A stretch of 7,885 bases of DNA, taken from an uncultured Erysipelotrichaceae bacterium (GTDB lineage: Bacteria; Bacillota_I; Bacilli_A; Erysipelotrichales; Erysipelotrichaceae). Below, one piece after another: positions 4,025-7,885 of this stretch. The stretch covers positions 1-7,885 of the forward strand of contig CALFEZ010000191.1 in the NCBI GenBank assembly GCA_937957895.1, written 5' to 3'. Position 1 is the first letter of the stretch, and every line of letters starts with the position of its first letter. The translations under genes and the position numbers were made by a program. The notes under the pieces were generated by a model that was not told where the DNA came from, did no database searches, and saw nothing but the letters and a program-made list of their open reading frames with translations.

Positions 4025-5848
4025 CTAATCAACAACACACCACAAAAACTCGTAGGGACTCAACTCGATTTTCTCTTGGTTGAAATTGATTTCTCTTCCT
4101 TGGATCAAGTCGATATAATGATGACCTGATACCATCTGGCGGAGATGGTATGTGTGGATCGTTTGCTTGTTTTCTGTAAAGTTGAAAAGTGCCAGGAAAG
4201 ATTTTTGGCGATGTTGACGTATAATACAAAACACCCCGTTGTTTTGCAGATCCACTGCAAACTGTGTTGATTGACCGTGCAGATAAGGTAAAGTTTTTCT
4301 GATCTTGATCATTTTTTTTAGTGTCTGGTATACATCATGCTCAAAGGTTCCACAGACATCCTTATTTTTTGCTCGTGACCAGTCAAAAAACGGACGGTGG
4401 ACCCATCTTCCCTCTTTTGCCTTTTTTGGGTCATTTAGATAACTTTGATCGTTTATCGTTGCGATTTCATCTCCGCTGTAAATCAGCGGAATGCCTCTAT
4501 AGGTTAATATCAAGGCATGCGCTAGATTGATGCGACGGATCGCTTCGTATTGTTTGAACTGTTCCTTACCATCGATCGCCTTCTCCAATCCTAGCAAACT
4601 AGCCAGTGTACCATTGGTCCGTGCATCATGATTGACGGGATTAAACTGATAATGCTCTCCTTTTGAAAAAGTACCATGGAAATCATCACCATAAAATCGG
4701 ATCAAAAACTGTTTATGTGCAAATGGATCAAACCCCATCTCTGTGATCGCTTGTTCATTAAATCCCCATCCGATGTCATCATGACATCGGACATAGTTCA
4801 TCCATGTTCCCTTGACAGGCAATTGGAAACGATTGGCATCGATCGTCATCAATCGTGTATCTCTGGTCGCGAAACTATTGTAGATGTCAACCATCAAATT
4901 GGCATTGTACATGATCTCACACTCTGTCTCCTTATCCGAACCAAAATACGATACTATCTGTTCGGGCTCAACGATCGCTTCACCAAGCAATGCACACGAA
5001 GGGCAAACGTCGTCTTTGATGAGATAAAACATCCTCATAAGATCATGAATGGGGGCAAGATTTCGGCAAGTCGTTCCCACTTCTTTCCACATAAATGGGA
5101 TCGCATCCAGACGAATCATGTTTACACCAAGATTTGCCAAATAAAGAAGATTATCGATCATGGCATTGAAAACCCATGGATTTTTGAAGTTCAGATCCCA
5201 TTGAAATTCACTAAAAGAGGTAAATACATATTTATCGATTTGTGGATAGTAAGAAAAGTTCCCAGGACATTTATCCGGAAGCACCTCTGGTACGGTTTCG
5301 TTGAACAGTTTCGGGATCGTGTCATCATCAAACATGATAAACATGTCTTGGTATGATTGATCTCCTTCCAGTGCTTTTTGTGCCCACTTATGTTCCTTTG
5401 CAACATGATTGACGACATAATCGATACAAATCTTGATGTCATGTTCATTGAAATAGTTGAGCATCCTTTGAAACTCATCCATGGTTCCCAAGGTTGGATC
5501 GACATTGCGGTAATCCTCTACGGCGTAACCACCGTCATTCTCGCCTTCTCTTGGTTTGAGTAATGGCATCAAATGAAGATATGTGATCCCAAGATCGTTG
5601 AAATAGTCGATCTTTTTGATTAGTTGATTGAATGAGCCGGCAAACAAATCGACATAAAGTGTCATACCCACCATTTTTTGGGAAAAATACCAATTGGATT
5701 GCTTTTTATCGAGTTCCATCAATGATGGTTTGCGTTGTTGCTTTGCATTTATCATCAATTCAAACAACTTCTCTAAAGCTTGCTCATATGCGGGATGACT
5801 TCCGTAAATCTTATGATAAAGTGATTCAAGTTTTTGCTGATGCTTCAT
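4025..5848 (-). CDS. GH13 amylosucrase-like enzyme
   Basis: A 607-residue glycoside hydrolase of family 13, amylosucrase type (GH13_4). That group splits sucrose and either builds alpha-1,4-glucan or hydrolyses it. Seen in order: helical N-terminal part (1-55), NDGGYAVEDYRNVDP (104-118), region I DYVVNH (143-148), region II MIRLD with R246 and nucleophile D248 followed by AIPFMWKE, region III GEAIVEPEQ with acid/base E290, TECEIMYNANLMVDIYNSFATRD, region IV VRCHDDIGW with H356 and D357, GRWVHRPFFDW (480-490), and a C-terminal beta domain. The barrel and both ends are intact. No signal peptide is present, so it acts in the cytoplasm. Ribosome binding site AGAGGAGG (5860-5853) lies 4 nt from the ATG. 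It is last in an operon with sugar permeases 57 bp upstream. Polymerase or hydrolase activity cannot be told by eye. Confidence 0.87.
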   Translation of the reverse strand: MKHQQKLESLYHKIYGSHPAYEQALEKLFELMINAKQQRKPSLMELDKKQSNWYFSQKMVGMTLYVDLFAGSFNQLIKKIDYFNDLGITYLHLMPLLKPREGENDGGYAVEDYRNVDPTLGTMDEFQRMLNYFNEHDIKICIDYVVNHVAKEHKWAQKALEGDQSYQDMFIMFDDDTIPKLFNETVPEVLPDKCPGNFSYYPQIDKYVFTSFSEFQWDLNFKNPWVFNAMIDNLLYLANLGVNMIRLDAIPFMWKEVGTTCRNLAPIHDLMRMFYLIKDDVCPSCALLGEAIVEPEQIVSYFGSDKETECEIMYNANLMVDIYNSFATRDTRLMTIDANRFQLPVKGTWMNYVRCHDDIGWGFNEQAITEMGFDPFAHKQFLIRFYGDDFHGTFSKGEHYQFNPVNHDARTNGTLASLLGLEKAIDGKEQFKQYEAIRRINLAHALILTYRGIPLIYSGDEIATINDQSYLNDPKKAKEGRWVHRPFFDWSRAKNKDVCGTFEHDVYQTLKKMIKIRKTLPYLHGQSTQFAVDLQNNGVFCIIRQHRQKSFLALFNFTENKQTIHTYHLRQMVSGHHYIDLIQGREINFNQEKIELSPYEFLWCVVD

Positions 5849-5870
5849 GATGCCTCCTCTATGATAAGAA

Positions 5871-5896
5871 AGAAAATGACCTGGCGGTCATTTTCT
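5871..5896 (-). terminator. Perfect hairpin between permease and amylosucrase-like genes
   Basis: A GAAAATGACC arm (5872-5881) pairs perfectly with GGTCATTTTC (5886-5895) around a 4-nt loop, extended one more pair by A5871/T5896. In the minus-strand transcript it is followed by TTTCTTATC. It lies 9 bp beyond the permease stop and upstream of the enzyme's ribosome binding site. It probably attenuates read-through or protects the upstream mRNA, setting the ratio of transporter to enzyme. Confidence 0.55.
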
Positions 5897-5905
5897 GCTT
5901 TATTG

Positions 5906-6760
5906 TTACTTGACCGATCCTTCGACCATACCTTTGATGATGTATTTCTGTGCGAGGATAAAGAAGAAAATAACTGGAACGATCGCCATCAAGATTGCTG
6001 TTAGAAGCAAATCATACGATGTGACAAATGCTCCGGCAAAGTTGCTGACAGCCAATGGAATGGTCTGCACTGCCGTGCCCTTTCCAAGTACAAGCATCGG
6101 TAAAAGATAATCATTCCATATCCAAATACCATTAAGAATCAACACTGTAACATAGATCGGCTTTAAAATCGGTAATACGATGTAGAAGAATGTCTTTATT
6201 TTTCCACAACCATCGACATATGCTGCTTCTTCGATGTCCAAAGGGATCGATTTGATAAACCCATGAAAGAGGAATATCGATAATGAGCTTCCAAATCCCA
6301 TATAAGCAATGACGATACCGGTATAGCTTCGCAAGAGTTGGATCCCAGTTGCATTTTGTACGATGCTAAACCAACGTACCAGTGGAAACATGACTACTTG
6401 AAATGGTATGACCATTGCTGCAACAAACAACAAGAATATAAACATGGATGTCTTGGTTTTGGTTCTTACCAACACCCAAGCTGCCATGGCGGAAGAGATA
6501 GTGATTCCCATTAGAGAAAAGAAGGTGACGATCACCGAGTTCATCAGCGCCTGACTGTAGCGGATGTTTGGATTAGTCCATATGTTGGTGATGTTTGCCC
6601 AGATGTTTCCCCAGTTTTCAGGCAAAGCAGCAGGACTGCGGAAAATTTCGTTATTGTCTTTGGCTGCATTGATTATGACAAGCACCAATGGAATAAGGAA
6701 GAAGATCACCAATGCGATCGTCAACGCTTCAAGTATATAGCGTGATGATTTGCTTCTCAT
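5906..6760 (-). CDS. Carbohydrate ABC transporter permease, MalG type
   Basis: A 284-residue inner-membrane subunit of a CUT1-family sugar importer. About six transmembrane helices are visible, at roughly residues 12-31, 72-97, 106-128, 145-165, 200-219 and 250-270. The cytoplasmic EAA loop that docks the ATPase is clear at 178-197 (EEAAYVDGCGKIKTFFYIVLP). The C-terminus QKYIIKGMVEGSVK is typical of the MalG-type partner in these heterodimers. The start codon shares one base with the stop of the preceding permease (TAATG at 6760), so the two are translationally coupled and made in equal amounts. Substrate cannot be read from the sequence; the amylosucrase-like gene 57 bp downstream points to sucrose or a related alpha-glucoside. 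No ATP-binding subunit is seen in the window, consistent with CUT1 systems that share one ATPase encoded elsewhere. Confidence 0.92.
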   Translation of the reverse strand: MRSKSSRYILEALTIALVIFFLIPLVLVIINAAKDNNEIFRSPAALPENWGNIWANITNIWTNPNIRYSQALMNSVIVTFFSLMGITISSAMAAWVLVRTKTKTSMFIFLLFVAAMVIPFQVVMFPLVRWFSIVQNATGIQLLRSYTGIVIAYMGFGSSLSIFLFHGFIKSIPLDIEEAAYVDGCGKIKTFFYIVLPILKPIYVTVLILNGIWIWNDYLLPMLVLGKGTAVQTIPLAVSNFAGAFVTSYDLLLTAILMAIVPVIFFFILAQKYIIKGMVEGSVK

Positions 6761-7665
6761 TATAGTTCGATCTCCTTTCTCTTTGAAAAGTATACTTGCA
6801 ACAAGGAGAATACCACTAAAACGATAAAGAACAAAATCGCTTTAGCCTGAGCAAGCGCAGTATTCAATTGAACTGCAGATGTGTTGTAAATATTCAATGC
6901 CAGCAAACTCGTGCCATTGATGATACGATCCATAAATACGGTCGCAGGACCAACTCCTACCAACGAAACGTTAACATCAAACTGTTTGAAAGAATTGACC
7001 AGCGTCAAAAACAACGTGACTGTAAAAGCAGGACGTACCATGGGGATCGTGATCGCTTTAAAACGCTGCCATGCAGTGGCACCATCGATCTCGGCAGCTT
7101 CGATCAAATCACGAGGAACATTTTGAAGTGCCGCGACATAGATCATCATGATATATCCTGCATATTGCCATGTACTGACTATGACTAACGCTAGCAATGC
7201 ACCATTAGGGGTTCGTAGTATCGAAGTTTGTAAAAATGCTACACCTGCCGTCGTTGCGATTTGAACGATGAACCGGTTGAAAATAAACTGCCATAAATAA
7301 CCCAATATGATACCCCCGATCACATTCGGCAAGAAAAATCCGGCTCGATAGAAATTCTTTCCTTTGATTTTGGATGTTACCAACAACGCCAATGAAAATG
7401 CAATGATGTTGACAGCGATGATATTCATCAATGTATATACTGATGTTATGATCGTTGAATATAAAAATTGCACGTCTTTGAATATCTGTTGGTAGTTTCT
7501 GATTCCCACCCAATCGATCGATGCTTGTGCAGTCGCTGACCAGTTAGTAAATGAGTAATACAACCCAATACCAAAAGGAATGATCTGGACCATCATGAAG
7601 GCGATCAAAGCAGGAGCAAGAAACAGCCAAAACACGATTTTCTGTTTTCTCTTTTCCTTATCCAT
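6760..7665 (-). CDS. Sugar ABC transporter permease, MalF/UgpA type
   Basis: A 301-residue integral membrane subunit, partner of the next permease. Basic N-terminus (MDKEKRKQKI), first helix about 11-32 with the common WLFLAPALIAF pattern, periplasmic-type loop WVGIRNYQQIFKD (52-64), further helices about 70-97, 107-128, 155-180, 211-232 and 273-292. The EAA loop is at 188-208 (IEAAEIDGATAWQRFKAITIP). The C-terminus ends in basic YFSKRKEIEL on the cytoplasmic side. Ribosome binding site AAAGGAGG (7677-7670) is 4 nt before the ATG. It lies 81 bp downstream of the sugar-binding protein gene, with a hairpin between. It follows the usual order: binding protein, MalF type, MalG type. It belongs to the CUT1 group, which imports oligosaccharides or sugar alcohols. 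Confidence 0.92.
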   Translation of the reverse strand: MDKEKRKQKIVFWLFLAPALIAFMMVQIIPFGIGLYYSFTNWSATAQASIDWVGIRNYQQIFKDVQFLYSTIITSVYTLMNIIAVNIIAFSLALLVTSKIKGKNFYRAGFFLPNVIGGIILGYLWQFIFNRFIVQIATTAGVAFLQTSILRTPNGALLALVIVSTWQYAGYIMMIYVAALQNVPRDLIEAAEIDGATAWQRFKAITIPMVRPAFTVTLFLTLVNSFKQFDVNVSLVGVGPATVFMDRIINGTSLLALNIYNTSAVQLNTALAQAKAILFFIVLVVFSLLQVYFSKRKEIEL

Positions 7666-7691
7666 ACATCCTCCTTTATCCCAATTATATC

Positions 7692-7722
7692 AAGAAGGGT
7701 AGATATAAAACCTACCCTTTTT
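7692..7722 (-). terminator. Stem-loop between sugar-binding protein and permease genes
   Basis: AAGGGTAG (7695-7702) pairs perfectly with CTACCCTT (7712-7719) around 9 nt, with partial extension outwards. No T-run follows on the minus strand, so it is better seen as a 3'-stabilising or partial-termination hairpin. Such structures commonly keep binding protein in excess over permease. Confidence 0.5.
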
Positions 7723-7746
7723 CTGATGAACACTTATGAAATGCTA

Positions 7747-7885
7747 TTAGCTGGCGTAATCAACCAATGCTGCTTTGAAACGATCAATGAATGTGTCAAG
7801 ATCGATTTGTCCACTTGCAAATAGGTTGTAGATAGGTCCAAGGGTATCATCACGGAAGGAACCACTGTATGTGTATTGCAACCAC
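7747..7885 (-). CDS. Extracellular sugar-binding protein, C-terminal end
   Basis: The last 45 residues and TAA stop of a protein whose start lies beyond the right edge: WLQYTYSGSFRDDTLGPIYN, then LFASGQIDLDTFIDRFKAALVDYAS. The pattern fits the C-terminal helix region of solute-binding proteins of sugar ABC importers, which often end with a SGQ..D.FI..F...L stretch. It is the first visible gene of the minus-strand transporter operon, directly before two CUT1 permeases, which is the expected place. In Gram-positive bacteria it would be a lipoprotein on the outer face of the membrane. The N-terminus, lipobox and ligand site are not in the window, so the substrate is unknown. Confidence 0.8.
   Translation of the reverse strand, partial: WLQYTYSGSFRDDTLGPIYNLFASGQIDLDTFIDRFKAALVDYAS

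Noticed and set aside
4676..5356. 226-codon plus-strand frame opposite the amylosucrase-like gene
   Set aside because: It is the antisense shadow of conserved GH13 regions; no ribosome binding site or recognisable domain.
7684..7692. Extended -10 sequence (TG-A-TATAAT) on the minus strand before the MalF-type permease gene
   Set aside because: Transcription would start at the ribosome binding site itself, and no matching -35 box is present; more likely chance in AT-rich DNA.
1..7885. CRISPR arrays, tRNA or rRNA genes, insertion sequences, riboswitches
   Set aside because: No regularly spaced repeats, cloverleaf-like segments, transposase frames or terminal inverted repeats were seen on either strand.

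Overview
The window looks like chromosomal DNA of a low-GC Gram-positive-type bacterium (Bacillota or a walled relative of the Mollicutes). The reasons are AT-rich sequence, strong AGGAGG-type ribosome binding sites, a SigZ-like sigma factor, and CUT1-type sugar permeases. TGA is used as an ordinary stop and TGG as Trp, so the code is standard. I cannot name the species.

Left part (1-1216, minus strand): a SigZ-like ECF sigma factor (650-1216) is followed by the 5' part of an arsenite S-adenosylmethionine methyltransferase gene, arsM (562 down to the left edge). The 87-bp gap between them holds a good ECF-type promoter, TGTAAC-N16-CGTC, directly upstream of arsM. The sigma factor has a cysteine-pair tail. 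Together these suggest a small metalloid-response unit.

Middle (1217-3804): a divergent spacer of about 320 bp carries a sigma-A-like promoter, a tandem octamer, a palindrome and a 60-codon minus-strand frame broken by one TGA. A two-helix small membrane protein gene follows (1539-1799), then a spacer of about 285 bp with two stem-loops. Next comes a compact plus-strand operon: a second ECF sigma factor (2085-2627), a single-span membrane protein that overlaps it by 8 bp and is a likely anti-sigma (2620-3381), and a DUF302 protein (3421-3804). The sigma gene has an upstream motif, AAC-N17-GTCTTT, that matches the arsM promoter in sequence and spacing.

Right part (4025-7885, minus strand): a carbohydrate operon, read right to left. 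It contains the C-terminus of an extracellular sugar-binding protein (7747-7885), two CUT1 ABC permeases that share one base at their junction, and a GH13 amylosucrase-like enzyme. Conserved hairpins sit between binding protein and first permease, and between second permease and enzyme. No ATPase gene is visible. The layout implies uptake of a sucrose-like glucoside and its cleavage in the cytoplasm. A bidirectional terminator (3911-3934) separates this operon from the converging DUF302 operon.
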